From Marchantia polymorpha subsp. ruderalis (Eukaryota > Streptophyta > Marchantiopsida > Marchantiales > Marchantiaceae), in NCBI GenBank assembly GCA_037833965.1, contig AP031354.1, positions 20,500,001-20,564,000 on the forward strand: a stretch of DNA of 64,000 nucleotides. The letters are read 5' to 3'. Below are positions 9,489 through 19,172 of this stretch, piece after piece. The notes beneath the pieces were generated by a model, which saw only the letters and a program-made list of their open reading frames with translations, did no database searches and had not been told where the DNA came from. How positions within the stretch are numbered: position 1 is the stretch's first letter; each line of letters begins with the position of its first letter. Both the position numbers and the translations under genes were made by a program.

Positions 9489-12209
9489 CTATCTACCACT
9501 CGCAGCATCTGCGCGAAACCAAACTACTCTACTGCACTCAGCAGATCCGGTGCTGCGCCTCCTGCGCGCCGGACTGCTCCGCGTACTATCTCTACCTTGC
9601 CAGTCTTCCGACCGGCTGCGTAACCCCAGGCGTCGGAGTGCTGCAGTGACTTCCGACTGCAAGTGCGCCATAGTGTCGCGCGCACCCGACAAGAAAGTTT
9701 CTAATTTTCTTGCCACTCGCCGCCGACTCCGACTGTCACCTTCCGTCAATGCCGCCGCCCGAAGCTCGAACTCCCGGAGTGTAACCCTCTCTTGAGCTGC
9801 CACCTCCCAATGGGTGTATCCGTTTAGACAACGAGTCACCCGTGCCGCCAACTCTCCTCGTGCCCTGCAGCTGCTCTCCACCTCTGCCAGTTGCATTTCT
9901 AAATCCGCACGTTGTGTCCTCAAATCCGAGCACTCGGTTTGCAAGTTGCACAACAACTCCTCATCCTCCTTCCGGGCTCTTTGACTTTCCTCTAAGGCGC
10001 GCGTCTGGCGCGCAAGCTCGGCTGCTAGGACTTCGTTCTGTCTCCGCTCCTCCTGCAGTTCCGACTCGATCTTTGCCCGTATTAGTTCGGCCTCCGCCTG
10101 ACTCTTCGTCGCCGCATCCTCCTTCTGCTGCTGCAAGGCTTGGTACAGCTTCTGGGTGACCGCCAGGTGTTGTCGGAGGGCGGTGTTCCTATCCACATAT
10201 ACTCCGCATCTAGAGGCCCACCTTGCCACCTTGCTCCTCGTCCTTCGCCTGATTGTCTCCACATAAGACTGCGGTTTTAAGGCACTTGCGTATTTGGATG
10301 TCTTGCGATCCAGATATCGCAGGAGTGGAACTATCTGTTCGCACAGCACCCCTGTTGGCGTTTTCTGCACCGAATCCTCTTCTTGCTCTTCCGAGCTCGT
10401 CTCATCCTCAGTCTCGAGGATCTCAGTCGCCACTGAATCCCTTGGCGACTCCCTGGAACTGTGGCGCGCAGCAGCTTCTGCTGCGACTGCTGCTCCACTG
10501 CCTGCTAAAATATCCAGGGCAGTGGGAGATCCCACTGCTTGAGCCCCTGTTCCGGCTCGATCTTCGGTTTGTGAAGGGGTCGACGCCGCAGTGACTTTTG
10601 TCACTCTTGCACCGCCCGCTTCTGCTGCCTGTCCTTCCGGCGCAATCTGCGCGGAAGGTGTCCTTGCTGAAGGTGCGTCCGCCGAAGGCGTCCGCACACT
10701 GGTCGTTGGCCCCATCCGTCTCGCAGTCGGCGAATCCGGCTGACTCTCTGTTGTCCGACTCGCAGTCGGCCGACCAGCAGTTGTCCGACTGGGAGTCGGA
10801 TACACCCTGCGCGTCTTGACTCCACTTGGCCTGCTTGTTGGGGGCGTTCTTCCAGAAGTGCCTTCCGCCGAAGACGACCCTCTGAGGATTGTTGGCTCGT
10901 CAGCCAAACTCTCTTCCGTTTCCGGCCTGCTGTCCGGTTCAACGCGCCGTTCAGTTGGCCTTCCTTCCGTCTGTCGACCTTCAGTCATCCGACTCGCAGT
11001 CGGCCGGCTGTCAGTCCGTCCATCTCCTCCCGAAGGCCGTGGTGCCTTCTGTGCAGAGGTTTCTGCCGTCTTCCCTAGAACCTGAGCGATTATCTCTTCC
11101 TGTGTGAGATTCCGCCGGGTCGGAGTTCGCCTGGTCTCCTCAGTAACAGTTGGCATCCTGCGTGCCCTCTGTTTTGGTCGACTATGAGGCTCGGGGGTGG
11201 GCCGACCACGAGTCGGCGCAGCTGGTACTTCCGGCTGCCTGTCCTCAGGTCTCTCATCCCACTTCCGCTTGCGCGGAATGCGCTCACTTCGACGTTCTTC
11301 TGCTGCTCTGGCTGGAGCCGGAGCCGGAGGCGTACTGGCAGGTTCCTCGTCCGGATCCGTGTCTACTTCGGCCTCCCTCGAATATCTACCTGGATAAGAC
11401 CGGCTCAGCTGCGGAAACCGAGTTTTCTCAGCATTCGTCAAACATCCCATCGCCCGGTAAAACACGATTAAGTAAGGCGATAGATGATTGAGCGTTCCTC
11501 CCCTCTCTTCTTGCGCATGTTGGCGCGTCACCTTCCACAGGAGCCGTGCCCAATGCACCGGAGCTCCTGACAACACTAGCTCCACGAACTCTACCTGCCA
11601 ACCATGCATGTAAGCGGTCTTGGTCGGCTGCAATATCTGCAGCAATGCTGTCGCGACATTTCTCCGCAATCGATCCTTGTAATCCCGAGTCCGGAAACCG
11701 TTCTTGGGATGTCTGGCCACTTTGAAGAGCTCATTGTAAGAGACTTCTTCCTCCTGGGACACCTTCACGCTATCGGCCTCGAAGAGGAGATCCCCTTCCT
11801 CGCCGGCACACCTGCCCAACACCTGCGCCCAATTGCAAATTTCCCATCTCTCTGGGTGTGGGCGAAATCCGCGAGAAGGCTTGTGTCTCTCTTGCAGATA
11901 CTCGCGCACCATCTCCGGACACGTCCAATTCCACCCCCAGAGGAGAAAATCGAGCTTCAGCCTCGTCAGCACATCTTGAAATGCGCGTAGACCGATCTGC
12001 GGCACCCTGAGTGGAGACACTCGCAGTTGGGGAACCTTCGACATTGCGTTGCCTGCACACACAAACGTTCTTTCGCTCACTCTCTCACAATCGCCACTGC
12101 GCGTCGGCCACTCAAGCACTGACTGCTCACTCTCTCTGCGCTCGTTCAAGATCGCTACTCCCAATTCTTTCGAGGTCCGCCAAGATCCTTGTGCAACTCG
12201 TCTCCGCAC
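9489..12209 (-). CDS. U3-encoded accessory protein, type A (3' LTR copy)
   Basis: An open frame of 906 codons lies wholly inside U3. The likely start is the Met at residue 56 (codon at 12044-12042, context aacgcaATGtcg), because similarity to type B and to the copy at 24698 is best from there on. Residues about 56-270 form a conserved domain (LDFLLWGW, RCAGE, RTRDYKDR, GGTLNHLSP). Residues 280-620 are low-complexity, rich in Pro, Thr, Arg and Glu. Residues about 640-870 are a charged coiled coil, followed by a basic tail. There is no signal peptide or membrane segment. The N-terminal domain may be related to the plant transposon-protein domain seen in Athila-group proteins, but that is a guess. 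The two LTR copies encode identical proteins. Confidence 0.85.
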   Translation of the reverse strand: MRRRVAQGSWRTSKELGVAILNERRESEQSVLEWPTRSGDCERVSERTFVCAGNAMSKVPQLRVSPLRVPQIGLRAFQDVLTRLKLDFLLWGWNWTCPEMVREYLQERHKPSRGFRPHPERWEICNWAQVLGRCAGEEGDLLFEADSVKVSQEEEVSYNELFKVARHPKNGFRTRDYKDRLRRNVATALLQILQPTKTAYMHGWQVEFVELVLSGAPVHWARLLWKVTRQHAQEERGGTLNHLSPYLIVFYRAMGCLTNAEKTRFPQLSRSYPGRYSREAEVDTDPDEEPASTPPAPAPARAAEERRSERIPRKRKWDERPEDRQPEVPAAPTRGRPTPEPHSRPKQRARRMPTVTEETRRTPTRRNLTQEEIIAQVLGKTAETSAQKAPRPSGGDGRTDSRPTASRMTEGRQTEGRPTERRVEPDSRPETEESLADEPTILRGSSSAEGTSGRTPPTSRPSGVKTRRVYPTPSRTTAGRPTASRTTESQPDSPTARRMGPTTSVRTPSADAPSARTPSAQIAPEGQAAEAGGARVTKVTAASTPSQTEDRAGTGAQAVGSPTALDILAGSGAAVAAEAAARHSSRESPRDSVATEILETEDETSSEEQEEDSVQKTPTGVLCEQIVPLLRYLDRKTSKYASALKPQSYVETIRRRTRSKVARWASRCGVYVDRNTALRQHLAVTQKLYQALQQQKEDAATKSQAEAELIRAKIESELQEERRQNEVLAAELARQTRALEESQRARKEDEELLCNLQTECSDLRTQRADLEMQLAEVESSCRARGELAARVTRCLNGYTHWEVAAQERVTLREFELRAAALTEGDSRSRRRVARKLETFLSGARDTMAHLQSEVTAALRRLGLRSRSEDWQGRDSTRSSPARRRRSTGSAECSRVVWFRADAASGR

Positions 12210-13396
12210 TCTCTACTCTCACTGCAGGTCGCTCCGCCCTTGCGCGTAATCTTGGAACTGGAAATTGCAAAGTCAAGAATGAGAGAATGAGACTGGAGCG
12301 CAGTCTTTTCTTCTCCGATTTCAAGAACGTCCAACGTTCTTACTGGTTGCAACGTACGCAGCCGGCTATACGGCTTAACGGTTCGCCCTTTGCATGCGCG
12401 AATTCACGTCTCCGCCTTGCGCGCATTCGCATGCTTAAACGTTGAATTCTCCCGCCGCCGCCACCTTCCGGACTCGAGTCCGCTGCAGGGTATACGTCGG
12501 CCCTGTTGTCTTTTCCTAACCCGCCCTTCTCCGGAGGCGTGTCGCCGCTGGTGCGTTCATTATCCGTCGGCGCCTTGCTGGAGGCGCACATCCAGCCGGA
12601 GCGAATTACGCCGGCGCGCAGTCGTACCGCCTATTTTGTCCTTTACGCCTCGTCCGTTGCTTCCAGCGCATATCCGTCAGCGCAACTCGTGCCAGCGCAT
12701 CCGGCCGTCAGCGCCACGTCGGAGGCGTACATCCGACCGGCGCTTTCCTTCCATGAACAGCCGCCAAAGGCGCTTCCGACTCTGAGTTGGTTTCCTCCTG
12801 TGAGCGCGTGATTCCGCCGAAGGCGCATCGCCGAGGGCGTACGGGAATCCTTTCCGGCTGTGAACCCTAGCGCGAACGGCGCATGTCCGGCTACGAGTTT
12901 TCCGACGCTCATAACTTCTCCATTCCTGATCCATCTCCGGCGCTCTTGGGCTCGTTAGAACGAGCGTCCCGAGCTCTTTCTAATGCAACTTCAACCAACT
13001 GGATCTACCGTGTATCCCGATTGTTATGAAGGTTTTCCCTTTCCGCGCTAGCGGCGCTTCGCCGAAGGCGCACTCATGGTCGGATGCCTTTAGAGGTCCG
13101 GGCCCTTCTCCTGACGTCTTTAGCAAAACCTCCTCCTGAGGTGTCTGCGCCGGAAGCGTAGCTTCCTTGTACGCTAGAGGCGCGTGAGTAGAGACACCTC
13201 AAAAAGAAGCCTTTGCCGAAGGCGCCGAAGACGTTGGCGTTGGTACATCCGACTACGTGATTCTTTGTGCCCTCGTGACGATCTCATCAATCCACTCTAT
13301 TTAGCGTACCCTTCTCTAGCTACAAACACTGCTTTGGTACTAGTTTTCTAAAATTGTTTAAATTCTGCAAAAAAAACAAAAAGTGTGTTACCACAT

Positions 13397-13408
13397 GCCC
13401 CCCTCCTC
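13397..13408 (-). other. Polypurine tract of the complete element
   Basis: Minus-strand gaggaggggggc directly upstream of the 3' LTR start at 13395, and 24 bases after the pol stop. There is no room for an env-like third ORF in the internal region. Confidence 0.9.
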
Positions 13409-13432
13409 AATTGTGAGCGCCCACGCGAACAT

Positions 13433-16174
13433 TTACACGTGGTATTTCTTCAGACGCCATCCGTTCACGCGGGTGCCTAACCATTCTCCCGTCAGTTCTG
13501 CGAGTTGGATGGATCCATTTGGAAAAACTTCTATCACCTTGTAAGGTCCCATCCACCTCAAGTGGAGCTTGCCTGGAAATCTAGCATGTCTGCTATCGTA
13601 TAGCAGAGCCAAATCGCCCTTCTCCAGCAGTACTGGTTTGAGCCTTCGATCGTACTTCTCCTTCCGCCTGAGTTGTAATTGCTTTGTCCGATCTTCGGCC
13701 TCTTGACGTCTTTCCTCCAGTGCCATTACCTCTTGCAGTCGATATGCCTGACTTTCTTCCGCGTCCAGCCTTCTCTGATCTAAGGTCCTCTTGGTAGGTA
13801 TCTCGAATTCGATGGGTAAGATCGGATGCTGCCCATAAACTAGGAAGTAAGGTGTTTGCCTGGTGGTGACTTTTTCTGCCGTTCTATATGCCCATAAGGC
13901 GGCCGGTAGCTTGGTATCCCAGTCATGAGCATGGTTTACAGTCACTTTGAGGAGTATCTTACAGAGTAATCCATTGGACTTCTCTGTCAGACCATTTGCC
14001 TTGGGGTTGTATGGAGTAGTCTTCCGATGCTTAATCTGGAAGTGCCGCGTCAAACTTTCTATCACCTGATTCAGAAAGTGCGTTCCTCTGTCACTGACTA
14101 TTTCTAGTGGGCACCCGTAGCGGGTGATGATGGATTCGAATAGGAACCGTGCTACTGCGGCTGCGTCGTCGTGCCTTGTGGCTTCTGCCTCCACCATCTT
14201 GGTCGCATAGTCTGTTGCTACCAATATGTAGCGCCTGCGCGTGCCTTTAGTGACAGGTTGTATTGGTCCCACGAAGTCGATCCCCCACTTTTCAAATGGT
14301 GCCAATGGCATTATTGGTGTAAGAGGCCATCTCGTGGTCGGAGTCGGCCTTCCCGTCCTCTGGCAGCTGTCGCATTTGCGAACGTAGTCGTGTACATCTT
14401 TGAACACCGTCGGCCACCAGTATCCTGCATTCACAATTTTGGTCACTGTGTTTCTGGTGGCGTAGTGACCACCAGCGTCTTCTGTGTGCATGGCTTTGAC
14501 AACTCGCGGTACTTCAGACTCCTCTAGACATCTGCACAACCTCTCGTCTGCCATTTTCTTGAACAAGACCCCTTGTTGGAGCTGGTAAGGTCCCGCTTTA
14601 TGAACGAAGACTGTGCGCTGCTCCGCATCCAATCCTTCCGGACATTGGAGTGTGAGCAGAAACCTGTATAAGTCCGCGTACCTGGACTCGTGGCTGGCGG
14701 ACAACTGAAAAAGTTGTTCGTCGGGAAAATCATCCACTACTTCCTCCTCTATGGGTTCGGTCCATAGTCGGGAGAGGTAGTCCGCGTTCTCATGGTGAAC
14801 GCCTTTCCGTGTCTGTACAGTGTAGGTGAATTCCTGCAGCAGTAGTACCCACCTGGCAATTCGTCCGGACAGATCCGCCTTCTTCACTAGGTGCTGTAAG
14901 GCGTAATGATCTACATGAAACACGAACTCATAGCAGATCAAATAATGTCGGAACTTCTTACAGGAGTACACCATTCCCAACGCCTCCCTCTCAGTTGTCG
15001 TGTACTTCTTCTCTGCTGCTGACAACTGACGACTCGCGAAGTAAATCGGGTAGTCTTTCTTGTTGTCGTCCTTCTGACTGAGAACCACCCCGATTGCAAA
15101 CGCCGACGTGTCTACATAGACATGGAAAGGTCTGTTCCAATCCGGACTTCTCAGAACCGGAGCAGTCGTCAGTTTGGCTTTGAGCGTTTCAAAGGCCAGC
15201 TGTTGCTCCTTGCCCCACACATAGGGTTCATCCTTCTTAAGCAGCTTCGTCAGATCGGCTGCCAAGATGGCGTACATATTTATGAACCTTCTGTAATAAC
15301 CTACATGGCCAAGGAAGGCCCTCAACTCACGCAGATTCGTTGGCGGCTGCAGTTCGAGAATAATCTTCACCTTCTCTACATCCACTGCAATGCCATCGGA
15401 CGAAACTCGGTGCCCCAGCAGGATTCCGCTGGTCATGAAGAAAAAACATTTCTCAGGGTGTAAGGACAAGCTGCTTTCCCTACACCTGTCGAACGTTTGC
15501 CGAAGATGGTTAAGGTGCTCCGACCTCTTACCGAAGACACAAAAGTCGTCGATGAAAATTTCTAGGAACTTCCTCAGGTGCTCTTGGAAGATGTCTGTCA
15601 TCATCCGCTGGAACGTCGCTGGCGCGTTGCACAGACCGAACGGCATCTTGTGATAAGCATAGGTTCCCCAGTCGGTTGTGAAGGTTGTTTTGTCCTTGTC
15701 CTGTTCCCTGATGGACACCTGGTTGTAGCCGGAAAATCCGTCTAGGAAACTGTAGCATTCATGCCCTGCTACATGGTCTAAAATAGAGTCCGTGAAAGGA
15801 AGAGGGTGATGGTCCTTCCTCGTTGCTGCGTTCAGCTTTCGAAAGTCCTGGCACACCCGGATCTTACCCGTCAGTTTCTTGGGCACGATCACGATAGGCG
15901 ACACCCACTCGCTACTAAGTACCGGGTAGATGATTCCTGCGCTCAGGTACTTATCGATTTCGTCCTTCACCAATAATGAATATTTTGGGTTGAGCCTGTA
16001 TTGGCGTTGGCGAACCGGAACTGCCTCGTCCAACAAGTCGATCCTGTGCTCTCCATACCTTGCAGGTATGCCTTTCATGTCTTCAATCTTCCATGCGAAG
16101 ACATCCTCATACTGGCGAAGAAACGCCTGTACCGTGTTCAACTCTTCGCCTTGTACCTGGCTTGACACCTTCAA
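13433..16174 (-). CDS. Pol: reverse transcriptase, RNase H, integrase
   Basis: About 913 residues from the first start-like codon (a TTG). The frame is open from the UAG at 16276-16274, so the natural product is a Gag-Pol readthrough fusion. RT holds the catalytic FIDDF (Asp at about 209 and 210), close to the FMDDF of the Athila group. RNase H begins near 350 (VYVDTS). The integrase zinc finger has its cysteines at 601 and 604. The D,D-35-E triad is at about 633, 695 and 731, and a C-terminal domain with GPYKVIE follows. All catalytic residues seen are intact. This would copy RNA to DNA and integrate it. It stops just before the polypurine tract. Confidence 0.95.
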   Translation of the reverse strand: MKVSSQVQGEELNTVQAFLRQYEDVFAWKIEDMKGIPARYGEHRIDLLDEAVPVRQRQYRLNPKYSLLVKDEIDKYLSAGIIYPVLSSEWVSPIVIVPKKLTGKIRVCQDFRKLNAATRKDHHPLPFTDSILDHVAGHECYSFLDGFSGYNQVSIREQDKDKTTFTTDWGTYAYHKMPFGLCNAPATFQRMMTDIFQEHLRKFLEIFIDDFCVFGKRSEHLNHLRQTFDRCRESSLSLHPEKCFFFMTSGILLGHRVSSDGIAVDVEKVKIILELQPPTNLRELRAFLGHVGYYRRFINMYAILAADLTKLLKKDEPYVWGKEQQLAFETLKAKLTTAPVLRSPDWNRPFHVYVDTSAFAIGVVLSQKDDNKKDYPIYFASRQLSAAEKKYTTTEREALGMVYSCKKFRHYLICYEFVFHVDHYALQHLVKKADLSGRIARWVLLLQEFTYTVQTRKGVHHENADYLSRLWTEPIEEEVVDDFPDEQLFQLSASHESRYADLYRFLLTLQCPEGLDAEQRTVFVHKAGPYQLQQGVLFKKMADERLCRCLEESEVPRVVKAMHTEDAGGHYATRNTVTKIVNAGYWWPTVFKDVHDYVRKCDSCQRTGRPTPTTRWPLTPIMPLAPFEKWGIDFVGPIQPVTKGTRRRYILVATDYATKMVEAEATRHDDAAAVARFLFESIITRYGCPLEIVSDRGTHFLNQVIESLTRHFQIKHRKTTPYNPKANGLTEKSNGLLCKILLKVTVNHAHDWDTKLPAALWAYRTAEKVTTRQTPYFLVYGQHPILPIEFEIPTKRTLDQRRLDAEESQAYRLQEVMALEERRQEAEDRTKQLQLRRKEKYDRRLKPVLLEKGDLALLYDSRHARFPGKLHLRWMGPYKVIEVFPNGSIQLAELTGEWLGTRVNGWRLKKYHV

Positions 16175-16267
16175 GCCTTTACCTGGACTGAGCTGCAGTT
16201 CGCAGCAATCACTCGGGTCAACAATCCCCTCTGTGTGACTGATTTCGCTTCTGCCCAGTCCGGCTGC

Positions 16268-16276
16268 TAGTTGCTA
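16268..16276 (-). promoter_or_regulatory. Leaky stop UAG-CAA-CUA between gag and pol
   Basis: The gag-protease ORF ends in TAG and is followed in the same frame by CAA CTA and about 33 more sense codons up to the nominal pol start. This fits the CAR-YYA context that promotes stop-codon readthrough in tobamovirus-type plant viruses. Gag-Pol would be made by occasional readthrough, not by frameshifting. Confidence 0.75.
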
Positions 16277-19111
16277 TTCCTCATCCGGATACACCTCGTC
16301 TCTTTCCTCCTCAATGGAGCAGCAAGTGACGTAGCCCACAAAGTCTTCCGACGTTTCGGTCTCTGAAGTGCATGTTGAGCTGGTCTCCCCTCCGGTTGTG
16401 TAACCGGAGGTGGTGGAAGGTGTTTCGCCCTCATGGGGTACCTTGGTCCACGGTACGGTAATGACAGTCGGAGGGTCCGCAGGGCTACGGAACTGTAATC
16501 TCTTCCTACTCCAGTCACACCTTGCTTTGGCTTCGTATAGCCACGGTCTGCCAAGCAGCACATCATAACCTTTCTTCATCAGAGGTTGCAGTATTATGTA
16601 GGACAGTTGAAAGTCCACTCCTCCAATGTTGGTTCTCACATTGCTCAACATTCCTAGTGGCATTCTGCGTGTTTGATCGGCCAGTCGCAATACTCGGGAT
16701 GTAGGCTCGAAGGTCTGGAACCCCAAGGAGTTCGCTGTCTCCTCGGTCATGATATTCACGCCCGAGCCGGAGTCCACTGGTACCTTCTGAATGACGCAGC
16801 CTCCGATCTCTACTTCGATCTCTGGAGGTCCCAGGTCTCCTCCTTCCACTCTGTACACAGCCGGAAGTTTCTCTTTTCGGGGTTTGCGTGGTCGGCGCAA
16901 CGAAAGCATCAGCATCCTCCTGTACGTCTTATTGTCTTCCAACAACTGGTGGAAGGAAATATTTGCCCTCTGGCTCCCCATGTCTTTCACTATGTCGTAG
17001 GGAGTGCTGGAAGTCACGGCCGGAAGTTTCCCTGTACTCGCGGTCGGAAGGGGTGTAGGGGGCCTAACTGCCTTCCGGTCGTCGGATGTCATTCCGGCGC
17101 CCAGTGCTTCCTTGATGAGGTGACTCACCTCATCTTTGATGTCCGGAAGGTAATCTCGAGTCCGGAACTCTTCTGAATACCTGTCCGCCTTTTCTGAGTT
17201 CTGCTCCGGCTGGGTGTTTCTCATAGCCGGAGGTGTACTTGGCGTTCTCCTTTGGCCTTCTCTAACTTCTTTAGACTTCCTCCTCTCTTCCCTACGCTCG
17301 AGGCGGCGAGTGTCCTCATGGCCTTCTCCTCTCCTCTTCGAACTTCGGGTTTCTACCCGGCCGCACATTACTTCTTCCTCTGGCCATACTTCGTCTCTTT
17401 CAGCTGGGTCCAGACTCAGTTCTACCTGGTTGACCTGCACCTCTTCCTTGCCAGGTGTTGATACGAAACGCACGGCTGGCCTAGGGATTTGGGGCTGGTC
17501 ACATTCAGCTGCTGTATGTCCGGACTTCTTGCAATTGCTGCACAATGGTGCATACCCCATTGGCTTCCTCGGGTGGGGACAACTTGGCGCGTAATGCCCC
17601 ATGTCTCCGCAGTTGTAGCAACCATCGAATTGTGGTCGAGGTCGGTGATTTCCTGTGTGATTTCCTGGAGGTGCCATGCGCCTTGGTGGGAGTGTACCCG
17701 CCATTTCCCTCGGAACAAAGCGCGGTATATGCACCGGTGGGTTCGGAGTTGTAGCTGGAGCTGTCTGTACCGAGTAGGCGGTGTCCTCCACCTGCTCAGC
17801 ATAATACATAGGCGGCTCAGCATAATACATGGGGTTCTCCCACTGTGGTGCCCATTCGACCGCATTCACTGGGTAAGATGGCCTCGCGGACATGCACTCC
17901 GTGTTGGCATGTCCCACCTGTCCGCACGTAGTACACCAGAGATTCGCTCGTTGTCTTGCAGGTGATTTACGTCGGTCTTGGCCTCCCACTACATGAACTT
18001 TCAGGTCCGCAAAATTCTTCACCAGGTTGTCTACCTTGGCTGCGATGTCCCCTTGAGTCTTCACTGGGATTCCCTTACCTCGATCCTTCTTCTTGATCGC
18101 ACTGCGTTTCTTCTTCCGTCTTTCTTCTTCTGAAGATGACGAGTCCTCTTCCTCTTCCGAGGAAGAACTTGATTCGGAGGAGCTTGATTCTTCTGTCGAG
18201 GAAGGCGAGTTCCTTCTCTTCCGACGTCCGCCTTGCGACTTCTTCTTCGTCGACCGTCGGTCGCGTCTTCGAGTGTCAAGGGTTGACGTCTCAAAGGTCT
18301 CCGCGGAAGCTATCACATCTTGGATTGTGTCAGTCTTGCCTCTCCTACAGAAGGTCTCCATTTCTCTTGGGAGCCCTGTCACATACCAATCCACTGCCTG
18401 TTGTACCGAATACGGTTCTCCCGGGCCTGTCTTCGGAATTCGATCTAGGAGGTCTTGGAATCTCTCAGTGTAGTCTCGAAGATTCTCCTTCCGCTCGCGT
18501 CGAAGATTTCGAAGCCGGGTCAGAACTCGACTGTCATATCCGAGTTCGCGGAACCGCTTCAGAAACTTTTCCTTGAGCTGAGCCCAGGTCCGGATGCCAG
18601 TGGGGTCGGTGCTCTCATGGTTGTACCAGCTACGCGCTCGTTTGCGTAGCAGGCTAGGAAAGATTCGTAATCTGTCTTCATCACTGGTCTCACGATTGGC
18701 GATGGAGACAGACTCGAAGAGCTTTATGTATGAATCTGCATCATCGTCGTCGCCCGTTCCCGTGTATCTTGGATACGAATGTTTGGTGGTAGGTTGGGAA
18801 AACACCTGGCGGAGATTGGCTTGATGTTCTGCCATCGGTGATCCTGTCGACGGACTGATCCTAGGTTGGCCAAACTCAGGAAGAGTTCCTGTCGGAGGGA
18901 TGTCCAATAGAATCGTTAGCTCAATGCTCTCGGTAGGTGAACTGGAACACCTTTGTCTTCCAGTAGTCGGTGATGGCGATCTTTCTGCAGAGTCCTCACC
19001 GGGAGTCTTCTTTTTAGTTCGCCGTTTTGTTTCCACGGCTTTTTCTGAATCTCGACGGAGTTTCCGTGTGGCTCTCGCACTCAGGTTTCCCACACTATCG
19101 CTCGTCGACAT
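16274..19111 (-). CDS. Gag with aspartic protease
   Basis: 945 codons, starting 44 bases after the PBS. Residues about 120-255 form the capsid-like gag domain (ARSWYNH, LKRFRELGY). An Arg/Ser/Glu-rich linker follows. Three CX2CX4HX4C zinc knuckles lie at about 393-406, 498-511 and 524-537. A retropepsin active site, VDSGS, lies near 780. The protein should form the particle, bind the RNA and cleave itself. Three knuckles are more than the one usually found in plant Ty3 elements. The C-terminus is acidic and ends at the leaky UAG. The ORF is intact, in keeping with a young element. Confidence 0.93.
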   Translation of the reverse strand: MSTSDSVGNLSARATRKLRRDSEKAVETKRRTKKKTPGEDSAERSPSPTTGRQRCSSSPTESIELTILLDIPPTGTLPEFGQPRISPSTGSPMAEHQANLRQVFSQPTTKHSYPRYTGTGDDDDADSYIKLFESVSIANRETSDEDRLRIFPSLLRKRARSWYNHESTDPTGIRTWAQLKEKFLKRFRELGYDSRVLTRLRNLRRERKENLRDYTERFQDLLDRIPKTGPGEPYSVQQAVDWYVTGLPREMETFCRRGKTDTIQDVIASAETFETSTLDTRRRDRRSTKKKSQGGRRKRRNSPSSTEESSSSESSSSSEEEEDSSSSEEERRKKKRSAIKKKDRGKGIPVKTQGDIAAKVDNLVKNFADLKVHVVGGQDRRKSPARQRANLWCTTCGQVGHANTECMSARPSYPVNAVEWAPQWENPMYYAEPPMYYAEQVEDTAYSVQTAPATTPNPPVHIPRFVPREMAGTLPPRRMAPPGNHTGNHRPRPQFDGCYNCGDMGHYAPSCPHPRKPMGYAPLCSNCKKSGHTAAECDQPQIPRPAVRFVSTPGKEEVQVNQVELSLDPAERDEVWPEEEVMCGRVETRSSKRRGEGHEDTRRLERREERRKSKEVREGQRRTPSTPPAMRNTQPEQNSEKADRYSEEFRTRDYLPDIKDEVSHLIKEALGAGMTSDDRKAVRPPTPLPTASTGKLPAVTSSTPYDIVKDMGSQRANISFHQLLEDNKTYRRMLMLSLRRPRKPRKEKLPAVYRVEGGDLGPPEIEVEIGGCVIQKVPVDSGSGVNIMTEETANSLGFQTFEPTSRVLRLADQTRRMPLGMLSNVRTNIGGVDFQLSYIILQPLMKKGYDVLLGRPWLYEAKARCDWSRKRLQFRSPADPPTVITVPWTKVPHEGETPSTTSGYTTGGETSSTCTSETETSEDFVGYVTCCSIEEERDEVYPDEE

Positions 19112-19155
19112 TCACCGAGCATTGCTGCTCAAGGTTTCTGGTGTTGACGCACTGT

Positions 19156-19172
19156 CCCCGGCAGCGGCGCCA
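19156..19172 (-). other. Primer-binding site of the complete element
   Basis: TGGCGCCGCTGCCGGGG on the minus strand, 22 bases after the 5' LTR end at 19195 and 44 bases before the gag start. The match to the plant tRNA-Asp 3' end places the family near Athila/Tat. The LTR-PBS gap is unusually long. Confidence 0.85.

Larger units (their letters stand above)
7442..9493. repeat. Near-perfect 1-kb inverted repeat around an LTR-PBS junction
   Basis: The left arm (about 7442-8448) and right arm (about 8486-9493) are reverse complements with very few differences; the antisense ORF at 7887-8252 and the sense ORF at 8682-9047 translate identically. Each arm holds the R-U5 end of an LTR, a 22-base spacer, the PBS and ctca. 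The arms are separated by a 37-base spacer (8449-8485). Most of that spacer is a copy of bases found inside the LTR at about 8957-8991. Confidence 0.9.
8529..13395 (-). mobile_element. Type A LTR, 3' copy of the complete element
   Basis: 4867 bp, starting TGTGGTAACACAC at 13395 after the polypurine tract and ending TTATTACA at 8529. Compared with the 5' LTR (19195-24057) I noticed only about five substitutions and a difference in CA-repeat length, so insertion was very recent. Order on the minus strand: U3 with the conserved dyad module (about 12985-12950), the 906-codon ORF, TATA (9455-9449), R/U5 with a CA microsatellite (about 8764-8784) and gtcgag-rich repeats. Confidence 0.95.

Noticed and set aside
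13396..13432. Env-like ORF downstream of pol
   Set aside because: Only 37 bases separate the pol stop from the 3' LTR, so no third internal ORF exists.
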